Assembly: GCA_015709695.1 (NCBI GenBank) | Contig: CP054183.1 | Location: forward strand, 2,840,992 to 2,904,991 | Reading direction: 5' to 3' | DNA length: 64,000 bases | From: Gammaproteobacteria bacterium | Lineage (GTDB): Bacteria > Pseudomonadota > Gammaproteobacteria > Steroidobacterales > GCA-2729495 | In this document: one piece after another, positions 17,609 to 26,271 of the stretch | Layout: each line of letters opens with the position of its first letter | How positions within the stretch are numbered: the stretch's first letter is position 1 | The notes under the pieces: generated by a model | Databases searched by the model: none | Told to the model about the DNA's origin: nothing | The model's input: only the letters and a program-made list of their open reading frames with translations | Program-made: the position numbers and the translations under genes

Positions 17609-19120
17609 TCAGCCCGCCCCCACGCGCAGGCAGCCGTTGCGCAGGTTCAGGGCTTCCGCAACCTGCGCGGCGGACACCTCCGCGGTCGCCGCGAGGTCGG
17701 CCACCGTGCGCGCCAGCCGCAGGACGCTATCGCAGGCCCGGTGCGACAGCTGCAGCCGGGCGGCTGCGCTCTCCAGCAAGCCGACGCCCGCGGCCACCGG
17801 CATGCAGTGCTCGCGGATCTCCGGCGGTGCCAGCGCGGCGTTGGGTTTTCCGGCCCGGCGCATCTGCAGGACGCGCGCCGCGGCCACCCGTGCGGCAACC
17901 AGCGCGGAGGACTCCGTGGCCCCGGCGGCCTGGCTGCCGACGAGCTGGATCGCCGAGCGGCCCACCGGCAGGCGGATGTCGAGCCGGTCGAGGAACGGGC
18001 CGGACAGTCGCTCCTGGTAGCGCCGCACCTGGTCCGGCGAGCAGCGGCAGGGGCGGGTGGGGTCGCCGTGGAAGCCGCAGGGGCAGGGATTCATGGCTGC
18101 CACCAGCTGGAAGCGGGCGGGGAATTCCAGGGTGCGGGCGGCGCGGGCCACGGCGATGCGGCCGGTTTCCAGCGGCTCGCGCAGGGCTTCCAGCGTGCCG
18201 CGCGAAAATTCCGGCAACTCGTCGAGGAACAGCACGCCGTGGTGCGCCAGCGATATCTCGCCCGGCCGCGGCCAGCTGCCGCCGCCGACCAGGGCGGCCG
18301 TGGTGGCCGTGTGGTGTGGCGCGCGGAATGGCCGGATCGCCCAGGCGCGTGGCAGCGGGCTGCCGGCCAGCGAACCGAGCGCGGCGCTCTCGACGGCTTC
18401 TTCCTCGGTCATCGGCGGCAACAGGCCGGGCAGGCGACGCGCCAGCATGCTCTTGCCGGTCCCTGGCGGCCCGACAAAGAGGATGTTGTGCCCGCCGGCC
18501 GCGGCGATTTCCAGCGCCCGCTTCGCCAGCGGCTGGCCGTGGATGTCGCCCAGGTCCTCCACGGCGCCAGCCGCGCCGTCGCCGGCAGCCGCAGGCTGCG
18601 GCAGCGTGTCGTCGCCCTGGATGAAACGCAGCACCGCAGCCAGGTGATCAGCCAGCCTGATGTCGGCGCCGCGCAGCAGCCCCGCCTCGGCGGCACAGCC
18701 CGCGGGCACCACCGCGGTCCGTCCGGCGCGCCGCGTCGCGAGCAGCGCGGGCAGCAGGCCGGTCACCGGGCGCAGGCTGCCGGTGAAGGCGAGTTCTCCC
18801 AGCAGTTCCAGCCCGCCCAGGCGTGCCGCCCGGATCTGGCCCGATGCCGCGAGCACGCCCACGGCGATGGCGAGGTCGAAGCGTCCGCCGCTCTTCGGCA
18901 GGTCCGCCGGCGCGAGGTTGACGACGATCTTCCGGCCCGGGAACTCGAAGCCGCACTGGCCGATCGCCGCACGGACCCGCTCGCGGCTTTCCTTCACGGT
19001 GGTCTCGGCGAGGCCGACGATGCCGAGCCCCGGCAGGCCGCCGCTCAGGCAGACCTCGACGTTGACTTCCGGTGCCTCGAGGCCGAGTTCGCCACGGGTG
19101 ATGGCGCAGGCCAGGCGCAC
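17609..19120 (-). CDS. comM: ComM/YifB, Mg-chelatase-like AAA+ ATPase
   Basis: A 503-residue protein. The N-terminal ChlI domain (EVNVEVCLSGGLPGLGIVGLAE...KESRERVRAAI) is followed by an AAA+ core with Walker A GPPGTGKS, a Cys-containing loop (CPCGFHGDPTRPCRCSPDQVRRY) and a C-terminal Mg-chelatase helical domain. ComM is a branch-migration helicase that aids integration of taken-up DNA. The start is GTG with GGAGGG upstream. It follows ubiK, a common pairing. Confidence 0.94.
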   Translation of the reverse strand: MRLACAITRGELGLEAPEVNVEVCLSGGLPGLGIVGLAETTVKESRERVRAAIGQCGFEFPGRKIVVNLAPADLPKSGGRFDLAIAVGVLAASGQIRAARLGGLELLGELAFTGSLRPVTGLLPALLATRRAGRTAVVPAGCAAEAGLLRGADIRLADHLAAVLRFIQGDDTLPQPAAAGDGAAGAVEDLGDIHGQPLAKRALEIAAAGGHNILFVGPPGTGKSMLARRLPGLLPPMTEEEAVESAALGSLAGSPLPRAWAIRPFRAPHHTATTAALVGGGSWPRPGEISLAHHGVLFLDELPEFSRGTLEALREPLETGRIAVARAARTLEFPARFQLVAAMNPCPCGFHGDPTRPCRCSPDQVRRYQERLSGPFLDRLDIRLPVGRSAIQLVGSQAAGATESSALVAARVAAARVLQMRRAGKPNAALAPPEIREHCMPVAAGVGLLESAAARLQLSHRACDSVLRLARTVADLAATAEVSAAQVAEALNLRNGCLRVGAG

Positions 19121-19145
19121 CGGCTGCCCTCCGTGTTGCCGCGCG

Positions 19146-19397
19146 TCAGTGGGCCTGCGGCGGATGGCTCTCCAGGTCGGCGATGCGCTCTTCCAGCGCC
19201 TTGAGCTTCTCGCGGGTGCGCTCCAGCACGCGCTGCTGCACGTCGAATTCCTCGCGCGTCACCAGGTTCATGCGCGAGAGCCCGCCTTCCAGCAGGGCGC
19301 GGAAATTCTGCTCCATGTCGGCCTGCATGGCCCGCACGCCGGATGGCACGCTGGCGGCGAGCTTGCGGGCGAGTTCCTCGATCAGCTTGGTGTCCAT
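19146..19397 (-). CDS. ubiK: UbiK, ubiquinone biosynthesis accessory factor
   Basis: An 83-residue coiled-coil protein with the BMFP (YqiC) signature: MDTKLIEELARKLAASVP at the start and LTRE/VTREEFDVQQRVLERTREKL in the middle. UbiK partners UbiJ in the ubiquinone-synthesis complex; ubiJ is at 6926. AGGAAG lies 3 bases before the ATG with AGGAG further up. It is transcribed into comM and divergent from the nitrogen operon. Confidence 0.93.
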   Translation of the reverse strand: MDTKLIEELARKLAASVPSGVRAMQADMEQNFRALLEGGLSRMNLVTREEFDVQQRVLERTREKLKALEERIADLESHPPQAH

Positions 19398-19557
19398 CGC
19401 TTCCTGACTCCTCTGTTGGCTCTCGCCGCTGCGGCTGCCCCGGGACCGGGCACAGGGCCGGCGCTGCGCCCTGCGCTGGTGCATCCCCGCTCGCCTGTGC
19501 GGGCTTGCGCAGGCGGAATCCGGCCCGTGGCGCGCCATTGTCGCCACCCGGGATGCC

Positions 19558-19573
19558 TGGCACGAAACCTGCA
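19558..19573 (+). promoter_or_regulatory. Sigma-54 promoter for the TorF-like/PII/AmtB operon
   Basis: TGGCACGAAACCTGCA has the invariant -24 GG (19559-19560) and -12 GC (19571-19572) exactly 10 bases apart. It deviates from the consensus TGGCACG-N4-TTGCA at only one base. Transcription would start near 19584, some 60 bases before the first gene. Nitrogen genes glnK and amtB are classic sigma-54/NtrC targets. Confidence 0.8.
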
Positions 19574-19646
19574 AACAGCCGTTCCGACCTGGCCGCATCC
19601 TGCCAATCCCGGCAGCCGGCAGCAATACGGACAAAGGACCGGATCG

Positions 19647-20327
19647 ATGAGGAAATGTCTTTCCGCCCTGGCGATCGCCCTCGCTGCCGCGCCGGTCGCG
19701 CAGGCGGCCGAGTTCACGGCGAACATCGGCTTCATGAGCGATTACATCTTCCGTGGCATCCACCAGGCCGATTCCGTCGCCATGGGCGGTCTCGACCTGA
19801 AGCAGGACGGCTTCTATGCCGGCAGCTGGGCTGCGGACGTGGACCAGGGCATGGAGGTCGACGCCTACGGCGGCTACAACGGCAGCGCCGGGGACTTCAG
19901 CTATGGCGCCGGCGTCACCGGCTACTACTACACCGACGACTTCGACGACACCTACCAGGAAGTCAACCTGAGCGGCGGCTACAAGCTGTTCAGCGTCAGC
20001 GCCGCCTTCGGCGAGTACGACAACTTCGCGGGCCGCATCGAGCCGGGCAACACACAGCCCAACAGGAAGCTCGACTACAGCTTCATCTCGCCGCGCCTGG
20101 ACTACAAGGGCTTCTACGGCCTGGCGGGCATCTTCGGCAACGATTTCGACGGCGAGTACTACGAGGCAGGCTACGGCAGCCGCTTCGCGCCGATCGGCCT
20201 CGACTACAGGGTTGCCGTCATCCACAGCACGAAGGACCTGCTGGGCGACACCGATGGCGACGGCCGTGCGGATGACGACACCCGCCTGGTCATCAGCGTC
20301 AGCAAGACCTTCAGCCTCAACCCCTAG
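19647..20327 (+). CDS. TorF-family outer-membrane beta-barrel protein
   Basis: A 226-residue protein with a signal peptide (cleaved after AQA) and alternating beta strands rich in Tyr, Gly and Asp. The start of the mature protein, [18 protein letters not shown], is the signature of the TIGR02001/TorF family of putative outer-membrane proteins, often encoded next to PII and AmtB. It ends with Phe-Ser-Leu-Asn-Pro rather than the usual terminal Phe. An Asp-rich loop [11 protein letters not shown] near residue 208 could bind calcium. It is the first gene after the sigma-54 promoter, with AAGGACC upstream. Confidence 0.85.
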   Translation: MRKCLSALAIALAAAPVAQAAEFTANIGFMSDYIFRGIHQADSVAMGGLDLKQDGFYAGSWAADVDQGMEVDAYGGYNGSAGDFSYGAGVTGYYYTDDFDDTYQEVNLSGGYKLFSVSAAFGEYDNFAGRIEPGNTQPNRKLDYSFISPRLDYKGFYGLAGIFGNDFDGEYYEAGYGSRFAPIGLDYRVAVIHSTKDLLGDTDGDGRADDDTRLVISVSKTFSLNP

Positions 20328-20349
20328 GCAGCCGCAAGGAGGACCCGGC

Positions 20350-20688
<339 letters not shown>

Positions 20689-20734
20689 CCACGGTGGCGC
20701 CGCGGGGCGCACCGCAACCGGCAGGAGCAGGACT

Positions 20735-22138
20735 GTGAAGATTCGCACATGGATGAACCGGATCGGGCCCGGCCTGGCGCTGGCCCCGGTCCTGTGGCTG
20801 GCGCCGCTGGTGGCACTGGCGGGCGAGGCTCCCGTGCCGGACAAGGGCGACACCGCGTGGCTGCTCACCTCGACCATGCTGGTCATCCTCATGACCATCC
20901 CGGGCCTGGCGCTCTTCTACGGCGGCATGGTCCGCTCCAAGAACGTGCTCTCGGTACTGATGCAGGTGTTCATCACCTTCTGCGTCATGGTGCTGCTGTG
21001 GGCCATCTACGGCTACAGCATTGCCTTCACCCAGGGCAACGCCTTCTTCGGCGGCTTCGACCGGCTGTTCATGTCGGGCATGACGCCGGAATCCGTGGTG
21101 GCCACCTTCTCCAAAGGCGTGGTGGTCCCGGAGATGGCCTACTTCGCCTTCCAGGCGACCTTCGCCGCCATCACGCCCTGCCTGGTGGTCGGCGCCTTCG
21201 CCGAGCGCATGAAGTTCTCGGCCGTGCTGCTGTTCCTGGTGCTGTGGTTCAGCTTCGCCTACCTGCCGGTTGCGCACATGGTCTGGTTCTGGGCGGGCCC
21301 GGATGCCTACACGGACGCCGCCGCGGCCGAAGCCGCCACGGCGACCGCCGGGTTCATCTTCCAGAAGGGCGCGCTCGACTTCGCCGGCGGCACGGTGGTG
21401 CACATCAACGCCGGCATCGCCGGCATCGTCGGTGCGCTGTTCGTCGGCAAGCGCGTCGGCTACGGCCGCGTGCCCATGCCGCCGCACAACCTGCCCATGG
21501 TGATGATCGGCACCTCGCTGCTGTGGGTCGGCTGGTTCGGCTTCAATGTCGGCTCCAACCTGGAGGCCAACGGGCTGGCCGCGCAGGTGTTCGCCAACAC
21601 CCTGCTCGCCACCGCTGCCGCGGCACTGTCCTGGTCATTCGCGGAGTGGTTCTGGCGGGGCACGCCCACCATGCTCGGCGCGGCATCGGGCGCCGTCGCC
21701 GGACTGGTGGCCATCACGCCCGCCTGCGGCTGGGTCGGCCCCATGGGTTCCATCGTCATCGGCCTGGCCGCCGGGATCGTCTGCGTGCTGGCCGTCACCA
21801 GGCTGAAGGCGGCGCTGGGCTATGACGACTCGCTGGACGTATTCGGCGTGCACTGCGTCGGCGGCATTCTCGGGGCGCTGCTGACCGCGGTGTTCTGCAA
21901 CCCCGCGCTGGGCGGCACCGGTGTCTACGACTACGCCGCCAATGCCGTGGCCGCGTACTCCACGGCGGCCCAGTTCGGCAGCCAGCTCTGGGGCGTGCTG
22001 GTCACCATCCTCTGGTCGGCGATCGTCGCCGGCGCGGCCTATGCCCTCGTCGACGCCACCATCGGCCTGCGGGTCACGGAGGACGAGGAACGCCAGGGCC
22101 TGGACACCGTGTCCCACGGCGAGAGTGCCTATACCTGA
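20735..22138 (+). CDS. amtB: AmtB ammonium transporter
   Basis: A 467-residue inner-membrane ammonium channel with an N-terminal signal-like segment and about eleven membrane spans. Landmarks are LFYGGMVRSKNVLSVLMQ, DFAGGTVVHINAGIAG (first pore His), FNVGSNLEANG and DVFGVHCVGGILG (second pore His). The start is GTG at 20735, with AGGAG 7 bases upstream. It is co-transcribed with glnK and the TorF-like gene. Confidence 0.96.
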   Translation: MKIRTWMNRIGPGLALAPVLWLAPLVALAGEAPVPDKGDTAWLLTSTMLVILMTIPGLALFYGGMVRSKNVLSVLMQVFITFCVMVLLWAIYGYSIAFTQGNAFFGGFDRLFMSGMTPESVVATFSKGVVVPEMAYFAFQATFAAITPCLVVGAFAERMKFSAVLLFLVLWFSFAYLPVAHMVWFWAGPDAYTDAAAAEAATATAGFIFQKGALDFAGGTVVHINAGIAGIVGALFVGKRVGYGRVPMPPHNLPMVMIGTSLLWVGWFGFNVGSNLEANGLAAQVFANTLLATAAAALSWSFAEWFWRGTPTMLGAASGAVAGLVAITPACGWVGPMGSIVIGLAAGIVCVLAVTRLKAALGYDDSLDVFGVHCVGGILGALLTAVFCNPALGGTGVYDYAANAVAAYSTAAQFGSQLWGVLVTILWSAIVAGAAYALVDATIGLRVTEDEERQGLDTVSHGESAYT

Positions 22139-22319
22139 GTCTCCCGGAACGGGGCCAGCCGGGCAGGGCCGGCCCCGGACATCGCGCCAATCCGGGCGTA
22201 CTGGCTGCTTTTGCGTGACGGGGTTCAAACTCCCCGGGCCGGCCGCGATGGCATAATGAAATGTGTCGCGGGCGGCAGCTGCCGCTCCTGCGCCGGTTGG
22301 AATCACGAGGGCGTTCACC

Positions 22320-22817
22320 ATGAAAGCCGTTGCCGTCTGCTCCACGGTCATTGCGTCCGTTTTCCTTGCCGGGCTGGCTGCCCGCGCCGTCGCCGCCGAT
22401 CAGGGTGCCGTGTACCAGTGGGTGGACAAGGACGGTACGCCGCACTACCAGGACCGTCCGCCGGAAGGCACCAATGCCGGCCAGTCGGCCACGGAGATGA
22501 ACCTGCGTTACCGGATGACGGACTCCGAGGCCATGGCCGCGGCGGCGCAGAAGAAGGCCGGGCTGGACAGCGCGGCGGAGCTGCGCAAGGCGCAGCAGGC
22601 CGGGGACAAGAAGGCCGATGCCGACGACCGCGAGCAGGTCAAGGGCGAGCGCGAGAAGGGCTGCGAGCAGGCCCGCGAGAAGCTGCAGAAATACGAGACG
22701 GCGCACCGGCTGTACCGGCCGGGTGCCGATGGCCAGCGCCAGTACCTGAGTGACGAGGAAATCGATGCTGCCCGCGCTGAGGCTCGCAAGTCCGTGGCCG
22801 ACTGGTGCTCGGAGTGA
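22320..22817 (+). CDS. DUF4124 domain secreted protein
   Basis: A 165-residue protein with a signal peptide (to about residue 25) followed by VYQWVDKDGTPHYQDRPP, the DUF4124 motif, then a charged helical region with two late cysteines. DUF4124 proteins are periplasmic and of unknown role. A CATAAT box at 22252-22257 may be its -10. The sensor kinase follows 13 bases after the stop, so the three genes probably form one unit. Confidence 0.85.
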   Translation: MKAVAVCSTVIASVFLAGLAARAVAADQGAVYQWVDKDGTPHYQDRPPEGTNAGQSATEMNLRYRMTDSEAMAAAAQKKAGLDSAAELRKAQQAGDKKADADDREQVKGEREKGCEQAREKLQKYETAHRLYRPGADGQRQYLSDEEIDAARAEARKSVADWCSE

Positions 22818-22830
22818 TCCGGCTCCGGCG

Positions 22831-23910
22831 GTGACCGCCGCGCCGCCAGCGCCGCGCGCGGAGGATTGCAGCTACCTGCCCGATCTGTGCGCGCCCATGG
22901 CGGTGCTGGGTGTGGTGCTGGTCGCCGAACTCATGGCCATCACCCTGGCCCTGGCGCGGCAGAGCCACTGGGTCAATTTCTTCGCGGACCTGGGTTCCAC
23001 CTCGGTGGTGCTGCAATGGCTGGCGCTGACCTCCGCCGCCGTGCTCTGCGGCCTGCGGCCGCGGCTGGCGCGCCTGCCGCTGCGCCAGGGTTCGACGCTG
23101 GCCTTCGCCGCGGTACTGGCCAACGTGCTGCTGGTGTCCGAGGCGCTCTACTGGGTGGGTTACGCCATCGCCCCGGGCATCGCCAGCGGCGCCTGGCTGC
23201 CGGTGGACCACTGGTTCTTCGCGGCACGCAACCTCGCCGTGGGCGGGCTGATCACCGGCGGCCTGCTGCGGTACTTCTACGTGTCCGAGCAATGGCAGCG
23301 CAATGTCCGGCGCGAGGCACAGGCGCGCATCCACGCGCTGCAGGCGCGCATCCGTCCGCACTTCCTCTTCAACAGCATGAACACCATCGCCAGCCTGACG
23401 CGCAGCAATCCCGCCGCGGCCGAGCAGGCGGTGGAGGATCTCGCCGACCTGTTCCGCGCCTCGCTGGCCGATACCCGCCAGAACATCAGCTTCGCCGACG
23501 AGCTGGACATCACGCGGGTCTACGAGCGCATGGAGCGCCAGCGGCTCGGCGACCGGCTCGAGGTGCGCTGGGACGTGGGCCAGCTGCCCGCCGATGCCAT
23601 GCTGCCGGGCCTGACGGTGCAGCCGCTGCTGGAGAATGCCATCTACCACGGCATCGAACGCCTCGCGGGCCCCGGCGTGGTCGAGGTGGCGGGCAGCCGC
23701 GAAGGTGCCACGCTGCGACTCACCGTCACCAACCCGGTACCCGAAGCGGCCACGGTCGAGGATGGGCGCCCGGGACACCGCCTTGCGCTGGAGAACATCC
23801 GCGAACGCCTCGCCCTGGTCTTCGGCGATGAGGCCGGCCTCGCCACCGAGGCCCCGCCCGGCAGCTTCCGCGTGACGCTGTGGTTTCCCTACCGGATGCC
23901 GCAGCCATGA
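22831..23910 (+). CDS. AlgZ/FimS-type sensor histidine kinase (LytS family)
   Basis: A 359-residue membrane sensor kinase. After a short tail come YLPDLCAP and about four membrane spans (35-150), then the His_kinase domain with HALQARIRPHFLFNSMNTIASL (phospho-acceptor His within RPHFLFN) and an HATPase region (VQPLLENAIYHGIE). It resembles AlgZ/FimS of Pseudomonas, which controls alginate and type IV pili. The GTG at 22831 was preferred because it gives the short N-terminus seen in AlgZ; GTG 22750 and ATG 22765 would overlap the preceding gene. Confidence 0.85.
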   Translation: MTAAPPAPRAEDCSYLPDLCAPMAVLGVVLVAELMAITLALARQSHWVNFFADLGSTSVVLQWLALTSAAVLCGLRPRLARLPLRQGSTLAFAAVLANVLLVSEALYWVGYAIAPGIASGAWLPVDHWFFAARNLAVGGLITGGLLRYFYVSEQWQRNVRREAQARIHALQARIRPHFLFNSMNTIASLTRSNPAAAEQAVEDLADLFRASLADTRQNISFADELDITRVYERMERQRLGDRLEVRWDVGQLPADAMLPGLTVQPLLENAIYHGIERLAGPGVVEVAGSREGATLRLTVTNPVPEAATVEDGRPGHRLALENIRERLALVFGDEAGLATEAPPGSFRVTLWFPYRMPQP

Positions 23911-24662
23911 ATGCGGTGCCCGGCAGCGTGCTGATCGTCGATGACGAGTCGCCCGCGCGCGCGCGGCTGCGTCAGTTGCTGACGGACATCGGCGGCTGGC
24001 AGGTGGCCGGCGAGGCCGCCCATGGCCGGCAGGCCCTGGATCTCTGCCAGAGCCTGGACCCGGACGTGGTGCTGCTCGATATCCGCATGCCGGAGATGGA
24101 TGGCATCCAGGTGGCGCGCCACCTGCATGCGCTGGCCTCACCACCGGCGGTGATCTTCACCACCGCCTACAGCGACTATGCCATCCAGGCCTTCGAGGCC
24201 CAGGCGATCGGCTACCTGGTGAAGCCGGTGCGGCGCGAACGGCTGGAGCGCGCCCTGCAGCAGGCCTCGCGCCTGTCGCGCAGCGGCCTGGCCACGGCCG
24301 CCGCTGCTGCCGGGGAGGGCGGCCGCCGCAGCCATATCTGCGTGCGCAAGGCGAAGGGCCTGCGGCTGGTGCCGGTGGGCGAGATCCTCGGCTTCCAGGC
24401 CGACCAGAAGTACGTGACGCTGATGCTGGCCGACGGCGAGGAGGTCAGCGACGAGACCCTGAAGGACCTCGAGGCCGAGTTCCCCGGCGAGTTCATCCGC
24501 ATCCACCGCAACACGCTGGTGGCGCGCAAGTTCCTGCAGCGGATCGAGACGACCGAGGACGGCCGTTCCCTGGCCTGGATCGCCCACCGCGAACAGCCGC
24601 TGCCGATCAGCCGCCGCCTGCTGGCGGAGGTCAAGCGTCGCGTTGCGGGTGCGGCGGGCTGA
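23907..24662 (+). CDS. AlgR-type LytTR response regulator
   Basis: A 251-residue regulator. The receiver domain has Asp58 (LLDIRMPEMDG), Thr in FTTAYSDYAI and Lys in YLVKPV. The C-terminal LytTR DNA-binding domain (about 142-245) has ILGFQADQKYVTLML and FIRIHRNTLVARKFLQRIE. Its ATG overlaps the kinase stop (ATGA), so it is the cognate partner. The pair probably controls surface traits such as pili or polysaccharide. Confidence 0.9.
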   Translation: MNAVPGSVLIVDDESPARARLRQLLTDIGGWQVAGEAAHGRQALDLCQSLDPDVVLLDIRMPEMDGIQVARHLHALASPPAVIFTTAYSDYAIQAFEAQAIGYLVKPVRRERLERALQQASRLSRSGLATAAAAAGEGGRRSHICVRKAKGLRLVPVGEILGFQADQKYVTLMLADGEEVSDETLKDLEAEFPGEFIRIHRNTLVARKFLQRIETTEDGRSLAWIAHREQPLPISRRLLAEVKRRVAGAAG

Positions 24663-24671
24663 GGCCCGGCC

Positions 24672-25190
24672 TCAGCGGGCCTGGCTCACCATGTAATCGA
24701 CGGCGGCAGCCACTTCGGCATCGGAGAGGTTCGCCCAGCCACCCCTCGCGGGCATGACGCCCGTCTTGCCCTGGAAGCCCTGGAGCGCGTGCTTGTGCAG
24801 GGTGTCGGCACCCTGGGCGATGCGCGGTGCCCAGGCCGCCTTGTCGCCGAGCTTCGGTGCGCCGGCGATGCCGGCGCCGTGGCAGGCGTTGCAGGCCTGG
24901 TTGAAGACCTGCGGACCGGAGAGCGGGGCGGCGACCGGGGCTGCGGCGGCGGCCACTGCTGCGGCTGCCGGCGGCGGTTCGCTGCCGGGCTCGCCCGGCA
25001 ACGCCAGCCTGCCGGCGGGCTGGAGCCTCTCGGAAACCGCCTTGGCGTAGATCGGGTACTCGTGGACCCACTTGATCTGGGTGGCAGCGCCAATCGAGCG
25101 CGCGGTGACGATGAGCACGATGGCGATGGCCACCAGGCTGCCGATCACGAGGATGAATACGTCGAAGAACTTCTGGTCCTGGCTGCTCAA
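24672..25190 (-). CDS. Membrane-anchored c-type cytochrome (c5-like)
   Basis: A 172-residue protein: one N-terminal membrane anchor (FFDVFILVIGSLVAIAIVLIV), an Ala/Pro-rich linker, and a monoheme cytochrome domain with CNACH and the axial Met in GVMPARGG. It is an electron carrier on the periplasmic side. The TTG at 25188-25190 was chosen because AGAAGGGGG precedes it and MSSQDQKFFD is a usual start; ATG 25229 would add 13 residues without a ribosome binding site. Confidence 0.82.
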   Translation of the reverse strand: MSSQDQKFFDVFILVIGSLVAIAIVLIVTARSIGAATQIKWVHEYPIYAKAVSERLQPAGRLALPGEPGSEPPPAAAAVAAAAAPVAAPLSGPQVFNQACNACHGAGIAGAPKLGDKAAWAPRIAQGADTLHKHALQGFQGKTGVMPARGGWANLSDAEVAAAVDYMVSQAR

Positions 25191-25298
25191 GCTGCGCCCC
25201 CTTCTGCTGCTGTGCGGGCAGGCCCGCATGGCGGGGCCGCAGTATAAGCGGCGGATCGGCAAACAGAAAGCGCGGCCGCGGCTGCGGCCACGCTGCAA

Positions 25299-26003
25299 TC
25301 AGCTGCGCGGCAGGCGCTGGGGGGAGGCGAAATCCATCACACCGGCGAGCTCGCGCAGCCGCTCGAGGTCCACCAGCTGCACCCGGTGGTTGTCCACGCG
25401 CCGGATCAGGCCCCGCTTCTCGAGCTGGCCGAAGCTGCGGCTGACGGTTTCCTTCTGCAGACCGAGGTAGTCGGCGATGTCCTCGCGGGTCATGGGCAGG
25501 CTCACCTCGTTGCTGGCCGGGTCGCCGTCCTCGCCCATGCCGTGGGCCAGGCGGTGGGAATGGCGCAGGTAGAGGAGGAAGACGGCGAGGCGCTCCAGCG
25601 CCGAGCGCTGGCCGAGGCTGTAGATCTTGTCGAGCAGGTCCTCGAGCACGCGCAGCGTCATGTTGCGGAAGGTGCGATCGGCCTCCGGATCGCGCGCCAG
25701 CCGCGACTCGAAATCCGCGCGTGGGCGGCAGGCCACGCGGGCAGCGGTCACCGCCTGCACCGTGAAGTAGTAGCGATCCGCGGTGGTCAGGCCGATGAAG
25801 TTGTCCCGGAACAGGAAGCTCAGCACCTGGCGGCGGCCGTCGCTGCCGGTGCGGCTCATCATGAGCATGCCGTCGAGGATGTTGAACACCTCGTCCGCGG
25901 GCGCGCCCGCGGCGAGCAGCACCTGCCCCGGCGCGAGCTCGCGGGTCGGGGCATGGACAAACGCATCGAGGAAGATGTCTTCCGGCTTCTGGCGGCCTGG
26001 CAT
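25299..26003 (-). CDS. Crp/Fnr-family transcription regulator
   Basis: A 234-residue regulator with a cyclic-nucleotide-like beta-roll (about 20-110), a long dimer helix and a C-terminal winged helix with MTREDIADYLGLQKETVSRSFGQLEKRGLI. The recognition helix ETVSRSF resembles that of Fnr (E-x-x-S-R). Unlike Fnr it lacks the N-terminal cysteine cluster for a 4Fe-4S centre; only one Cys is visible in the sensor domain. It may sense another signal, as Dnr- or FixK-type proteins do. It lies directly upstream of the cytochrome gene. Confidence 0.88.
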   Translation of the reverse strand: MPGRQKPEDIFLDAFVHAPTRELAPGQVLLAAGAPADEVFNILDGMLMMSRTGSDGRRQVLSFLFRDNFIGLTTADRYYFTVQAVTAARVACRPRADFESRLARDPEADRTFRNMTLRVLEDLLDKIYSLGQRSALERLAVFLLYLRHSHRLAHGMGEDGDPASNEVSLPMTREDIADYLGLQKETVSRSFGQLEKRGLIRRVDNHRVQLVDLERLRELAGVMDFASPQRLPRS

Positions 26004-26071
26004 CCGCCAAGCATGGCGCGGGTCCCGGCGGCGCTGCAAGCACCGCCCCCTGTCACCACACCGGCCGGCCG

Positions 26072-26101
26072 TGGACGCCCTCCGAGAGCCGAGGGTATGA
26101 T
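26072..26101 (+). promoter_or_regulatory. Promoter for tRNA-Arg
   Basis: TATGAT at 26096-26101 with TGGACG at 26072-26077 (18-base spacing). Transcription would start near 26108, about 9 bases before the mature tRNA end. Confidence 0.55.
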
Positions 26102-26116
26102 GGCCGCCCTTCGAAA

Positions 26117-26193
26117 GCGCCCGTAGCTCAGCTGGATAGAGTACTGCCCTCCGAAGGCAGGGGTCGTGAGTTCGAATCTCGCCGGGCGCGCCA
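26117..26193 (+). tRNA. tRNA-Arg (CCG)
   Basis: A full cloverleaf with encoded CCA. The acceptor stem GCGCCCG (26117-26123) pairs with CGGGCGC (26183-26189), with discriminator G26190 and CCA 26191-26193. The anticodon stem is CTGCC/GGCAG around loop CTCCGAA, giving anticodon CCG for codon CGG. The T-loop TTCGAAT is intact. CGG is a common Arg codon in this GC-rich genome. Confidence 0.97.
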
Positions 26194-26200
26194 TTCCCGC

Positions 26201-26228
26201 GAACAGGGGGCCCTGGTGCCCCCTGTTC
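26201..26228 (+). terminator. Hairpin terminator after tRNA-Arg
   Basis: A perfect 11-bp stem (26201-26211 with 26218-26228) with a 6-base loop, starting 8 bases after the tRNA. The tail AGTGTTCGTTG is only moderately T-rich. Confidence 0.6.
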
Positions 26229-26236
26229 AGTGTTCG

Positions 26237-26265
26237 TTGTCCGGCCCGCCGCCTGACGCTATCGT
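26237..26265 (+). promoter_or_regulatory. Promoter of the glycosyltransferase gene, leaderless layout
   Basis: TTGTCC (26237-26242), 17 bases, TATCGT (26260-26265), then 6 bases to the ATG at 26272. A start point 6-7 bases after the -10 box would fall on the start codon itself. Confidence 0.45.
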
Positions 26266-26271
26266 GCGGCG

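Noticed and set aside
15431..19204. Very long open frame (about 1257 codons) on the plus strand
   Set aside because: It lies opposite hemX, the EamA gene and comM, all with clear families. Its translation is low-complexity Ala/Arg/Gln/His text typical of antisense frames in GC-rich DNA.
26117..26193. tRNA-Arg as an integration site of a mobile element
   Set aside because: tRNA-Arg genes are common attachment sites, but no integrase, no duplicated tRNA 3' end and no foreign-looking block follow it.
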